Assembly (NCBI RefSeq): GCF_040183065.1
Contig: NC_091120.1
Span: 193,988,127-194,052,126 of the forward strand
Source: Periplaneta americana
Taxonomy: Eukaryota; Arthropoda; Insecta; Blattodea; Blattidae
Length of the DNA: 64,000 bases
Direction of reading: 5' to 3'
Part shown: positions 23,468-34,566 of the stretch, in pieces
Position numbering within the stretch: position 1 is the stretch's first letter
How the letters are laid out: each line of letters opens with the position of its first letter
Program-made: the position numbers and the translations under genes
Notes under the pieces: generated by a model
The model's database searches: none
Seen by the model: the letters and a program-made list of their open reading frames with translations, nothing else
What the model was told of the DNA's origin: nothing

Positions 23468-24695
23468 TCTATATATATAATTTGAACTGGTAATGGAAAT
23501 TACGGGAAAACGGCTGAACAGATTTTAATGAGTGACCCCTCATTTTCATGCCTGGCATCCAAAGTTTTTCGGAAAAGTAGTAGTTTTCAGTAAAATATCA
23601 ATTTTCCTACATAATTTTCCTATTTTGCAAAATCCACCTGTTGTCAGTTTTGAGAACTAATGTTATTGAATCACTGCCGACTTGATTGAATTTCAGAACA
23701 AAACACATACTACAATAAACAATAGGCTATTACACGAAGGCCATGACCTGCAGGATTGCAGACATATTTAGAGCTCAATTAAATTTGTTATTAATAACTG
23801 ATTCTGTAGTGTATAATTTTCTGAGTACAGCTGTGTATTGGATATTCAAATCTACGAAACTTGAGGTGGTTTGATAACATTATTACCATTAGAAATGAAA
23901 TATTATTATAGTTAATATCATGATGCGTCTATTCTTCATTAATTGTACATAATACTGATGCTATATTGATGACATGAAAGTGAAACATTTTGTGGTTATG
24001 TAAGTAAATGTAGAGAATATCTTAATTTAGATCTTCATTTCAATAATTTACTGAATGACTACTATATATAACTACAAAACTTAAGTAAGATAATAATATT
24101 GTTATTAAAAATAAAATATTTTTATACTTATTAACCCAGTGGGGTTGGGTCTTTTTCATATACTTAATGGCGGTGTAGTGTAGATATTGATATGTGTCAT
24201 TGTCTTCAGTATTGGCTCGAGAGAGCGCAAAAATTACAGTTCCTATGGAAAGATCAAAAGGTATTACTTACTGATAAAATAAGAGGCCTAGAAAATGTTG
24301 TAGTCTCCAGATCATTTCAGCAAGATCTCTTAGTAGGATAAAATGATTTTACGCTCTACATTTCAAGTTCTGCATGCAGCAGCTATACGAAAATGCTATT
24401 GTTCGAAAGCTTAGCAAACCTGACATTTTTTTAACTTTTGCCTACAATCCACAATGACCTGAAATAGCTACTGCTATCGTCCTGACATTGATACTTGCGT
24501 TTTAGCGTTGAAACTCAAAAACTGAAGTTGGATAGGTTCAAGAAAAAGTATTTGGCCTAAAAAATCCATTCAGAGGGAGTATGTTTCATTATTATGGAAG
24601 CAAATAACTATCAAAAAGACAAGTATTCTGAAAAATTGTTATTTGAACGTCTAACGAACTTAGTTTGCAGCAGCATTTGCTGCACAAGCCACTAG
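23468..24695 (+). mobile_element. Helitron family 2, short copy (complete ends)
   Basis: It starts TCTATATATATAATTTGAAC preceded by A, and ends with a 6-bp-stem hairpin (GCAGCA...TGCTGC) then ACAAGCCACTAG and T. It is 1228 bp and non-coding. The internal segment around 23800-24060 is homologous to the 5' part of the long copies X and Y. Confidence 0.9.
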
Positions 24696-25239
24696 TACAA
24701 ATATAAAATAAAATATAACACAAAATACAGTAATATATGCATATTGTACAATAGGGGATCGTAGCCATCAATGGACCAGCTAACGATTTCTTATTTTATC
24801 TAAGAAAGGCAATGGCTAAAAATTCTGTTCATAGGCTTGAACAATTACATTACTAATAAGGAATGATAAAATGAAGTTTCAGGGCTACATCTTATTTATA
24901 TCTGTTGAAAGATTAGCTCATTTAAAATGCGGCTATTGGCTCAATGAAGACGACAGAGTTCTATGAATGGCGACCATGTTCCCATGAATGGACCAAAAGA
25001 AAAAAAAATCTCAAAATAATGTCTACAAATGACAAATCATAACAATGAAGAAACATAGATTCGATTAATGGATGTTGAAGTTACTTTTAATCCAGTTGTA
25101 ATCGTATTTTGAAACTTAAATCATAAGACATACAGTCTTTGTCATTTCAATGCTTTAAAGTTTTAGGCTATTTCAAATTAGCTAATACATTAGTTGAAAA
25201 ATGTGAGCATACAACTTTAAATTACATGACAGCAACACA
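24696..25239. other. possible TIR-element remnant
   Basis: A TA-flanked end, GGGGATCGTAGCCATCAATG, begins at about 24755, and the phrase ATGAATGGACC recurs near 24984. This resembles the end style of other MITEs here, but no matching far end was found. Confidence 0.35.
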
Positions 25240-26164
25240 ATGAAGTACTTCATTTGTGTAAATTTTTGATAACGTATAAAAATAATTTACAGGTCTGATT
25301 CTCTGGTCTGTAGTTTTCCGAGTACAGCTGTGTATTCGATATTAAGAACTACAAAACTTAAGAATGTTTCGTGACATTATTACCATTAAAATGAAATATT
25401 ATTATAGTTAATGCAACACATAATGGTATACTGATGATATTAAAGTGAAATCTTTTGGGGCCTTAAGTAAGTAGACGTATAGGAAGAAGATTTTTTTATT
25501 AGATCTTCATTTCTATAATATACTGAGTATACTATAGTATACTATACTATAATATATATTATTGAAAACTATAAAACTTACGTAACAGCGTGGTCGATCG
25601 ACGGATGTTGCGTCGACATTTGTTGAGACTATAAATTAAGAATCCCTATAACATCGACATCAATGTGAAGTTTCAATTTTATACACGAGAACGTATAATC
25701 TCATAAACTTCTTTCCATCTGACTGTAGATAATTATTTGAAGAGAAATAATATAATGATAACGAGATACTAAGGTTATTGTTATGAACTTAACACTACTT
25801 GTATTAAACTTGTAGGATATGTGGAAATCAAACCACAGTATAGAGACCATATGCCATTGTTTAAAACTTCTGTCGTACATAATTTTGACGTACATATAAT
25901 AGATAAACAATTGATCCTCACTACTTTTCCCGCCAAGAGAGCACCTCCTTCTTCTAGCTATTCATTCATTCATTCATTCATTCATTCATTCATTCATTCA
26001 TTCATTCATTCATTTTATTCCATAGATCTTACATGAGCAATGAAGCTTTAAGATGTGGAACATGTCAACATTTTACAATATTACAATTACATTTTTACAA
26101 ATTTTTATGGTTTTACAATTTAGTAATTTTCTACAATTTTTACAATTTTGTACAATTTTTTTTA

Positions 26165-26480
26165 CACTTTTTTTTTTACATTTTGGCGAGATGTAGTGAG
26201 ATGAGATGAGGTCCGAGGATTCGCCAAAATATTACACGGCATTTGCCTTTTCGGTGGGGGAAACCTCGGAAAAACCCAACCAGGTAATCAAATCAAAGAG
26301 GGTAATCAAATCAAAGGGGTTGATGCCAAGGACTCGCTATAGACCATCCGGCTTCAGTCCCACGGCTGGGGAAAACCTCCGAAGAAACCAAAGTCCAAAG
26401 GGGGATCCAACCCAAGCCCGAACGCAGCTCCGGATCAGCAGCCCAGCGAGTCTGCCGACTGAGCTACATCGATGGCTCTA
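26165..26480 (-). repeat. tRNA-derived SINE, third family
   Basis: On the minus strand it starts with a good A box (TGTAGCTCAGTCGGCAGA) and a derived B box (GGGTTGGATCCC). The body includes GGTTTTCCCCAGCCGTGG and GAGGTTTCCCCCACCG, ending in an A-rich tail with GTAAAAA. It lies inside the LINE 3' region. Confidence 0.85.
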
Positions 26481-26640
26481 CTAAAAGTATACAATACATA
26501 GCCAATCAGATTATTAAATTTACAAACGCGCAACGATCATTCATAAGTTGAGCTAGGCCCTATATTATAATACAAAACAATTTAATTAAATTTAAGGCAT
26601 AAACAATTCAACCTGTTGTGATATACAGAAATTGATAATA

Positions 26641-26854
26641 GGGGAGAGTCGGGTAGTATCGGACATCGGGTAATATCGGACAGTGAGTTTCTTTCATCTA
26701 CCACACGATGATAGTACCTGATTGATATGGTTACGTTTCTGTGATGTCTCATAGAGAAACGTAACCATGTCAGTCAGGTGCTACCATATGGTGGTAGATA
26801 AAAGAAACGCACTGTCCGATATTACCCGATGTCCGATACTACCCGACTCTCCCC
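26641..26854. mobile_element. palindromic MITE, 214 bp, complete
   Basis: Long inverted arms start GGGGAGAGTCGGGTAGTATC and meet near 26750. TA flanks both ends. Within each arm the phrase TCGGACATCGGGTAATATCG forms short internal repeats. A half copy lies at 5508-5619. Confidence 0.92.
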
Positions 26855-27809
26855 TACATATCATGCAAACTACTTCAAATTACAAACACAAGCAATTTAT
26901 CAGTAGAGCTATATAGATTACTATTCAATTTAAAGCATGTACAATTCATCGCCCAAAACTATACAAATACATACAATACAAAGTAGCATACTTTCATTAA
27001 GCTATACAAATTTGTGCAATTAATATCAAGTAGATTAATTCAATTTATAATCATAAACAATTCATCAGTTGAGCTATACATATTACCATTCAATTTACAA
27101 TAGGTCTATATACAATTCATCAGTAGAGCTACACAGACTAGTAATCATTTTAAGAACATATACAATTCATCAGCCAAACTATACAAACATATACAATGAA
27201 ATTAGTTCAATTTACAAACTTATTTTCGTTAAGCTATACAATTCATATGAAGTAGATTAATTCAATTTATAAGCTTAAACAATTCATCAGTTGACCTATA
27301 CAGTATACTATTCAATTTACAGTACATACAATTCATCAGTTATGCTAAACAAAAAATACAATACATAGTAAACAGATTAAGTCAATATGAAAACATATTT
27401 TAGTTGAGCTATATAAAATTGTACATGTCATTTAAGTAGAATAATTCAATTCACAAGCAAAAACAATTCATGAATTGTGTAGAAGGTATGAGTATGTAGA
27501 AATTTGGTTAATTCTTTTCTGAACCTTTTCTCGTTGTTCTTCAAATCTTTAAGATAATTAGGCAGTGCGTTGAAGACTATGCCTCCGTCTTTCAGTTGCT
27601 GACTATAGTAGTCGTGACAGCAGGTTGCAACTTACACGCTTGGCCAACTTATGAGATATAATTATTTGGAAGTGTACGTCAGATTTACGTATCAATAGTA
27701 TTAATAGAAAATTTTCTGTTAGTGCAGTTTATTTATTCCCTTAAGTGTGTTTTATCTAACAAAGTAATACTGGATGAAAACTTACGTGGTGATCGACACT
27801 TCTCTGCAG

Positions 27810-27997
27810 ATCATAGATAAAAGTTCAGATGATGATGCTGATGGTGACGCTGAAGGCAATATAGAGATTGAATATGAAACTTGTGACAATGACAAGGATC
27901 TAAGATACAGTAGGAGAGATTGAGAATCACGTAGAAAGCAAGCGAATGGGGAAAGAAGGCAAAAAAACAAGAAAACAGGAAGAAAAAAAGGACGAGG

Positions 27998-28030
<33 letters not shown>

Positions 28031-28034
28031 GTAG
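27810..28034 (+). pseudogene. captured coding-like segment in Helitron X
   Basis: After a splice-acceptor-like TTCTCTGCAG, the frame reads IIDKSSDDDADGDAEGN, then 20 more residues to a TGA at 27921-27923. In the same frame a basic stretch (ESRRKQANGERRQKNKK) follows, then a GR-dipeptide run to a TAG at 28032-28034. Copy Y holds the same segment with the same TGA. Between X and Y the 37 codons before the TGA differ at about four replacement sites and one silent site, so no purifying selection is evident. The source gene is unrecognised. It is most likely a gene fragment picked up by the Helitron, not a working gene. Confidence 0.5.
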
Positions 28035-28059
28035 ACGGCAGACGGGAGAGAGGAGAGGA

Positions 28060-28615
28060 GAGGAGAAGGAAGAGGGCAGAGGGTAGAGGGCATGAGGGCA
28101 TGAAGGCAGAGGGGAGAGAGGAGAGGAGAGAAGGCAGAAGGCACGAGGGCAGAGGGCATGAGGGCAGAAGGCATGAGGGCAGAGGGCATGAGGGCACGAA
28201 GGCAGAGGGCGTGAGGGCAGGGGGCATGAGTGCACGAGGGCATGAGGGCACGAGGGCATGAGGGCACGAGAGCATGAGGGCACGAGGGCATGAGGGCACG
28301 AGGGCATGAGGGCACGAGGGCATGAGGGCACGAGGGCATGAGGGCATGAGGGCACGAGGGCATGAGGGCACGAGGGCATGAGGGCACGAGGGCATGAGGG
28401 CACGAGGGCAGAGGGCATGAGGGCAGAGGGCACGAGGGCACGAGGACAGAGGGCATGAGGGCACGAGGGCATGAGGGCACGATGGCATGAGGGCACGATG
28501 GCATGAGGGCAGAGGGCACGAGGGCATGTGGGCGTGAGGGCATGAGGGCAGAGGGCAGAGGTCATGGGGCATGGTTGCAGAAGGCATGCGGGCATGAGGG
28601 CTTGAGGGCAGTGGA
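28060..28615. repeat. octamer minisatellite in Helitron X (GAGGGCAY-type)
   Basis: Tandem 8-bp units GAGGGCAT/GAGGGCAC with 7-bp variants (GAGGGCA). It is the reverse complement of the GCCCTCRT array in copy Y, but only about 0.55 kb long. Confidence 0.95.
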
Positions 28616-28680
28616 GAGGAGAGGAGAGGAGAGGAGAGGAGAGGAGAGGAGAGGAGAGGAGAGGAGAGGAGAGGAGAGGA
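28612..28680. repeat. (GGAGA)n run
   Basis: GAGAGGAGAG pentamer repeat closing the octamer array. Its counterpart in copy Y is a short CTCTC run near 52257-52274. Confidence 0.95.
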
Positions 28681-28997
28681 TATTTTAATAACTCTAACCT
28701 ACAATCCACAACAACCTGAAATGACTATTCCTTCACTCCCACATGTAAAACCGACTGATCGTTCTGACATTGTTACTTGCTTTTTCACATTGGAACTCAA
28801 GAACTGAAGATGTATAGGTTAAATAAAAAGTATTTAGCATGAAGAAAACCATTCAGAGGAGTATGTTTCATTATTATGGAAGCAAATAACTTCCAAAATG
28901 TATGGTTATCTTCATTGGAAATACTCGTAAATTTGAAAAAAATTAATTTGAACTTCTAATGAACTTAGTTAGCATTTGCTGCACAAGCCACTAGTTT

Positions 28998-29080
28998 AAA
29001 TATAACATATTAAACGATTTATCCTTCTATCAAACACAGATGTTCCCTGGACCAAATGTTCTATTTTAATTATGTACTAT
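28998..29080 (+). repeat. fragment of Helitron family 1 near its 3' end
   Basis: ACATATTAAACGATTTATCC and TTCTATCAAACAC followed by TGTTCCCTGGA match the subterminal region of copies D and E, but the terminal hairpin/CTAG is missing. Confidence 0.8.
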
Positions 29081-29229
29081 TAATACATCCGCCTGCCATA
29101 AGAGATGACCATATAGGTCCGGAAAACAATTTTAGAATATACATAAATGGAATAAAGACAAATATTACAATACAATAGGTAGTAATCATAGTACAATATA
29201 CAATTAAGAAAGTTTAGAAATTTAAACAT

Positions 29230-29400
29230 CATTTAAATGATTATGCAAAATACCTAATGATTTCTTCAAGATATTTAAACAAATATTTGTAATATCTTGG
29301 GATGTCATATCATATTGTTTTAAAATGTCAGTAGTATATTATTTATACGCCAATCCGCGGGCACCAAAAAGCAAACTCCTTACCTCCTATGTGTAATCAA
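29230..29400 (-). pseudogene. R2-like LINE C-terminal remnant
   Basis: On the minus strand EVRSLLFGARGLAYK followed by a stop, then SLGILHNHLND, matches the last 50 or so residues of the endonuclease fragment at 5002-5508 (which has GLMFGARG and LLRNHLY). It is heavily decayed. Confidence 0.7.
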
Positions 29401-29419
29401 TTGCATTTTATCTCTTACT

Positions 29420-29750
29420 CAAGAGAGGAACACATGGGGGGGGGGGGGTATGGCTCGTAACGAATAAAATAATAGCAAAAAAAATAAACAATAAAATCAA
29501 TAAGAAAAAATATATACAGCAGAGAAACAATAACAGAGAAGAATATAAAAAGCACAATAAAGGGAACAACAAAAAGATGAACAGCACACAGCAGAAATAA
29601 TAAAAAATAAAATAATAAGAAAACAACAATAACAGTAACAACAAACGATAAGAATATCAGTGCAACAATAACAAAGAAAAACATGAAATAACAATAAATA
29701 AACAACATACAAGATTAACAGCAGATAGGATAAGTAATAAAGAATAAATA

Positions 29751-29801
<51 letters not shown>

Positions 29802-32440
29802 TAGAATAACGAAATAACAAATCAGATAAGCAGCAGGTGGCAGAAATAATATGAATAGTAGGTATACAAACAATGAAAGCAACAGCAAACGATACAAACA
29901 GCAGACTAACAGCAACAAAAATAATACGACAAAACCAATAATAAAAGCAACAACAAACAATGGAAACAGCAGACCAACAGTAACAAATATAATACGACAA
30001 AACCAATAATAAAAGCAACAACAAACAATGGAAACAGCAGACCAACAGCAACAAAAATAATACGACAAAACCAATAATAAAAGCAACAACAAACAATGGA
30101 AACAGCAGACCAACAGTAACAAATATAATACGACAAAACCAATAATAAAAGCAACAACAAACAATGGAAACAGCAGACCAACAGCAACAAAAATAATACG
30201 ACAAAACCAATAATAAAAGCAACAACAAACAATGGAAACAGCAGACCAACAGTAACAAATATAATACGACAAAACCAATAATAAAAGCAACAACAAACAA
30301 TGGAAACAGCAGACCAACAGCAACAAAAATAATACGACTAAACCAATAATAAAAGCAACAACAAACAATGGAAACAGCTGACCAACAGTAACAAATATAA
30401 TACGACAAAACCAATAATAAAAGCAACAACAAACAATGGAAACAACAGACCAACAGTAACAAAGAATAACACAACGTAACCAATAATAAAAGCAACAACA
30501 AACAATGGAAACAGCAGACTAACAGTAACAAATATAATACGACAAAACCAATAATAAAAGCAACAACAAACAATGGAAACAACAGACTAACAGTAACAAA
30601 GAATAACACAACGTAACCAATAATAATAGCAACAACAAACAATACAAACAGCATACTAACAGCAACAAATATAATACGACAAAACCAATAATAAAAGCAA
30701 CAACAAACAATGGAAACAACAGACCAACAGTAACAAAGAATAACACAACGTAACCAATAATAATAGCAACAACAAACAATACAAACAGCATACTAACAGC
30801 AACAAAAATAATACGACAAAACCAATAATAAAAGCAACAACAAACAATGGAAACAACAGACCAACAGTAACAAAGAATAACACAACGTAACCAATAATAA
30901 TAGCAACAACAAACAATACAAACAGCATACTAACAGCAACAAATATAATACGACAAAACCAATAATAAAAGCAACAACAAACAATGGAAACAACAGACCA
31001 ACAGTAACAAAGAATAACACAACGTAACCAATAATAATAGCAACAACAAACAATACAAACAGCATACTAACAGCAACAAAAATAATACGACAAAACCAAT
31101 AATAAAAGCAACAACAAACAATGGAAACAACAGACCAACAGTAACAAAGAATAACACAACGTAACCAATAATAATAGCAACAACAAACAATACAAACAGC
31201 ATACTAACAGCAACAAATATAATACGACAAAACCAATAATAAAAGCAACAACAAACAATGGAAACAACAGACCAACAGTAACAAAGAATAACACAACGTA
31301 ACCAATAATAATAGCAACAACAAACTATACAAACAGCATACTAACAGCAACAAAAATAATACGACAAAACCAATAATAAAAGCAACAACAAACAATGGAA
31401 ACAACAGACCAACAGTAACAAAGAATAACACAACGTAACCAATAATAAAAGCAACAACAAACATACAAACAGCAGACTAACAGCAACCAATATAATACGA
31501 CAAAACCAATAATAAAAGTAACACAAACAATGGAAACAACAGACCAACAGTAACAAAGAATAACACATCGTAACCAATAATAAAAGCAACAACAAACAAT
31601 ACAAACAGCAGAGTAACAGCAACCAATATAATACGACAAAACCAATAATAAAAGTAACACAAACAATGGAAACAACAGACCAACAGTAACAAAGAATAAC
31701 ATAACGTAACCAATAATAAAAGTTCAACGAGCAATACAAACAGCAGACTAACAGCAACTAATATAATACGACAAAATCGATAATAAAAGCAACAACAAAC
31801 AATACAAACAGCAGACTAACAGCAACAACTAATAATACGACAAAACCAATAATAGATGTAACAAACAATGGACATACCAGACCAACAATAACAAAGGGTA
31901 ACAACGTAACCAACAATAAAAGCAATAACAAAAATGTAAACAGTAGACAACGAGAATAAATAATAAGAAACAAGAATGAAAACAACAATATAAACAACAA
32001 TGAAGAGCATAACAAATGTAACATTAAAAGCAACAACAAACAAGATAAAAAGCAGGTAGAAAAGGCAATAAAGAATAAAATGGAAACTAACAACAATAAA
32101 AACTACAGGCATTATAAAGTGCAGAACAACAATGTTTGATTTTAATTTAATTATAGTTTTCTTTTAATTTGATTTACAGTATTCGAGCATAACAAAACAA
32201 CAATAATAGTAACAAGAAAAAATATAAACAGGCAACAAAAATAATAAAGAATAAAATAACAAACAAAAATAAAATCAACAAGGAACACTAGAAATATCCG
32301 AGCAAATATAGCAAAGAAAAACATGACAAAATCAACAATGAAAGCAACAACAAACAATAAAAGCAGTGTACATAAAAAAGAGTAAAATAATAACGAAAAA
32401 AAATTAGCAGACAACAAAAATAATAAAAAACAAAATAATA
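29420..32440. repeat. A/C-rich low-complexity block
   Basis: The plus strand is dominated by AACAAT/AATAAC phrases. It includes a (AAT)n run at about 29755-29802 and a poly-G run near 29439-29450. It surrounds the ordered satellite. The minus-strand open frames of up to 385 residues (LLLVCCFHCLL type) follow from the composition and are not genes. Confidence 0.9.
29880..31860. repeat. hierarchical satellite: 68-bp monomer, 137-bp dimer, 274-bp tetramer
   Basis: The basic unit is about 68 bp (CAACAGTAACAAATATAATA... through AACAATGGAAACAGCAGAC). From about 30420 the array alternates two monomer types (AATAATACGACAAAACC and AAGAATAACACAACGTAACC), giving an exact 137-bp period. Successive 137-bp dimers alternate ACAAATATAATACG and ACAAAAATAATACG, giving 274 bp. 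Units decay towards both edges. Confidence 0.92.
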
Positions 32441-32850
32441 GCAAACGACATAAAACTATCAGAAAGAACAGACAACATTAGTAATATAAATAGAAATAGC
32501 CTTACTTCACAGAGGAGTGTTAGTTCAGGGTCTGTCTTCTTCGCAAGGTCGCCAGTCTTAATCAATGTGGAACATTCTGTACAAATCTGACCTGCTTATT
32601 GAGTTACCGACCTACAGCTGAACTCACTGTACCTTGAAATTAGTATTCGATAAAGGACAAGGATAAGAGGAATTGTGCGGTTCTACACAACGTCACTGCA
32701 TGCAAAGTAGTCTATCTCACGATATACTGTACAACCGTCACAGAGGCCGCGGGGGGTCTGCGCCCCAGGAAACCCGAGCTTACTGCAGGCCTAATTATCA
32801 CAGACAGACATTCCAGTGACACTGAGGTGCCGCGCTCGACATTGTCTGCA
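32441..32850 (+). promoter_or_regulatory. candidate promoter/5' UTR of the aspartic-protease-like gene
   Basis: The sequence before the start codon turns GC-rich (GGCCGCGGGGGGTCTGCGCC near 32742) in otherwise AT-rich DNA. No clear TATA box or initiator could be fixed, so the role is inferred only from position. Confidence 0.3.
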
Positions 32851-32933
32851 ATGGGTTCTGCTCGTCTGATCTTCCTGCTCTTGCTGGTGGCGACGGGGGC
32901 CAACGCCTTCGGCGAAATTGTAAACTCTATACG
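32851..32933 (+). CDS. aspartic-protease-like gene, exon 1 (signal peptide)
   Basis: The ATG at 32851 opens MGSARLIFLLLLVATGANA, a textbook signal peptide (basic n-region, leucine-rich core, small residues ANA before the cut), followed by FGEIVNSI. Splicing at G|GTCAGT ends the exon after two bases of a codon. The alternative donor five bases on (GTAAAC) would put a stop in exon 2, so GTCAGT is preferred. Joined with exon 2 the sequence runs into an aspartic-protease propeptide (RIGLKRVEDGIF). The product would be secreted. In this family an N-terminal propeptide is removed to expose a bilobed, pepsin-like enzyme or binding protein. The gene lies next to the 30-32 kb satellite, and intron 1 is about 10.7 kb and full of repeats. 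No RNA evidence is available here. Confidence 0.75.
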
Positions 32934-33100
32934 GTCAGTAAACGGAAATGCATTTTCAATCTCCATTCTCCACTATCAAGGCTATTGAAACATTTAAAAT
33001 TGAATAATTTGTCCTAAAATGCTACTGTATTCAATGTAATTTCAATGTGACTATTTTTATTCAATCACAGTCATCTATTCTATTGTTGAAATAATCTTGT

Positions 33101-34015
33101 CGTACCTAATTCGCAAATGTCTGCATATTGTTGCACCTGATTCGCAGTTGTCTGCATATTGTCGCACCTGTTTCGTAAATGTCTGCATATTGTCGCACCT
33201 GATTCGCAATTGTCTGCATATTGTCGCATTTGATTCGCAGTTTTCTGCAAATTGTCGCATCTGATTCGCAGTTGTCTGCATATTGTCGCACCTGATTCGC
33301 AAATGTCTGCATATTGTCGCACCTGATTCGCAAATGTCTGCATATTGTTGCACCTGATTTGCAAATGTCTGCATATTGTCGCACCTGATTTGCAAATGTA
33401 TGCATATTGTCGCACCTGATTCGCAGTTGTCTGCATATTGTCGCACCTGATTCGCAAATGTCTGCATATTGTCTCACCTGATTCGCAAATGTCTGGATAT
33501 TGCCGCACCTGAATTGCAAATGTATGCATATTGTCGCACCTGATTCGCAAATGTCTGCATATTGTCGCATCTAATTCGCAAATGTCTGCATATTGTCGCA
33601 CCTTATTCGCAGTTGTCTGCATATTGTCGCACCTGATTCGCAGTTTTCTGCATATTGTCGCATCTGAATCGCAGTTGTCTGCATATTGTCGTATCTGATT
33701 CGCAGTTTTCTGCATATCGTCGCATCTGATTCGCAGTTGTCTGCATATTGTCGCACCTGATTCGCAAATGTCTGCGTATTGTTGCACCTGATTCGCAGTT
33801 GTCTGCATATTGTCGCACCTGATTCGCAGTTGTCTGCATATCGTCGCACCTGATTCGCAGTTGTCTGCATATTGTCGCACCTGATTCGCAAATGTCTGCG
33901 TATTGTTGCACCTGATTCGCAGTTGTCTGCATATTGTCGCACCTGATTCGCAGTTGTCTGCATATCGTCGCACCTGATTCGTAAATGTCTGCATATTGCC
34001 GCTCCTGATTCGCAA
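33101..34015. repeat. 31-bp minisatellite in intron 1
   Basis: About 29 units of 31 bp (GCATATTGTCGCACCTGATT core) in two main forms, with AAATGTCTG or AGTTGTCTG. A four-unit block at about 33760-33855 is repeated 124 bp downstream, a recent local duplication. Because 31 is not a multiple of 3, all three minus frames read a shifted version of the same peptide (QTFANQVRQYADNCESG type). These are not genes. Confidence 0.95.
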
Positions 34016-34225
34016 TTGTTCCTGGTTAGTACAGAGATATTTAGAAGGCAGTGACAACTCATCGTCATTGAAACCCTATGTACAAATTAATGAGAAACAT
34101 CATAATCTCATTATAAACAAGCTACGAAACAACCAATCTACATCTTCATAGTAAAGAATGCCAATTCCAATATATTGTACTTCCAATTACAAAACATAAG
34201 GGTGTTTTAAGATCCATATCGAGGA

Positions 34226-34437
34226 CATCATACTAGAAAGGCGTATCAACAAATTTTGCATTATCTAAATGGAACTTTTTTTTACGTTTGAAGACAATTC
34301 TTTGATAATTACAATGGACATGAGAATAAATAAAAGGATGTACTTTGTTATGTAGACAAGGTTAAAAAAATCATTTCATATTTCAATGGCTTTAATGTAA
34401 ACTTGCAGTTTTGTTGATACGCCTTTCTGATATGATG
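34226..34437. mobile_element. MITE with about 28-bp TIRs in intron 1
   Basis: The left end CATCATACTAGAAAGGCGTA and the reverse complement of the right end (CATCATATCAGAAAGGCGTA) match over about 28 bases with two differences. It is 212 bp with an AT-rich interior. Confidence 0.88.
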
Positions 34438-34566
34438 CCAGCGATATTATAAAGTTTCAATCTTTTTTATGGAATTAATATAAGCTACATTAAATGACAA
34501 CTTTCATTGTAATATAATCATTTCTCTGTTCACTTATTCACTGTAGTTGAGATTCTTAACACTAGA

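Larger units (their letters stand above)
25962..27570 (-). pseudogene. LINE inserted in Helitron X
   Basis: At the 27480-27570 end the minus strand reads VFNALPNYLKDLKNNEKRFR, then KELTKFLHTHTFY, a typical LINE RT C-terminus. The 3' tail is the TGAA/TTCA run at 25962-26013. CTAT flanks both ends, and copy Y has a single CTAT at the matching site, so this is an insertion with a short target duplication. It contains a SINE and a palindromic MITE. Confidence 0.85.
25240..28993 (+). mobile_element. Helitron family 2, long copy X
   Basis: It ends with AGCATTTGCTGCACAAGCC and CTAG at 28990-28993, followed by T. Its sequence aligns collinearly, in inverted orientation, with copy Y (51955 to beyond 64000). 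In order: a 5' segment shared with the short copy (25260-25560), a unique segment (25590-25960), a nested LINE (25962-27570), a coding-like segment (27810-28034), a GA-rich octamer array (28060-28615), a GAGAG run (28612-28680) and a 3' segment (28685-28993). The exact 5' terminus was not identified. No Rep/helicase gene. Confidence 0.8.

Noticed and set aside
27782-28709. Minus-strand frames of about 250-260 residues in Helitron X
   Set aside because: Same octamer artefact on the opposite strand, extended into the GA-rich runs.
29408-32444. Minus-strand membrane-protein-like frames (LLLVCCFHCLLLLLLL)
   Set aside because: Hydrophobicity is a by-product of an A/C-rich plus-strand satellite; the frames repeat with the 137-bp period.
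32700-32760. TATA box for the protease-like gene
   Set aside because: GATATACTG near 32719 is a weak match and its distance from the ATG cannot be tied to a start site.
32712-32966. 84-residue minus frame over exon 1
   Set aside because: Antisense shadow of the signal-peptide exon, without domain.
33101-34015. CRISPR-like appearance of regular 31-bp repeats
   Set aside because: No spacers: units are contiguous and the genome is eukaryotic.
33075-34068. Frames of up to 325 residues (MQTFANQVRQYADNCESG) that look like a repeat protein
   Set aside because: 31-bp tandem repeat read in three frames with shifting phase; no start context or splice support.
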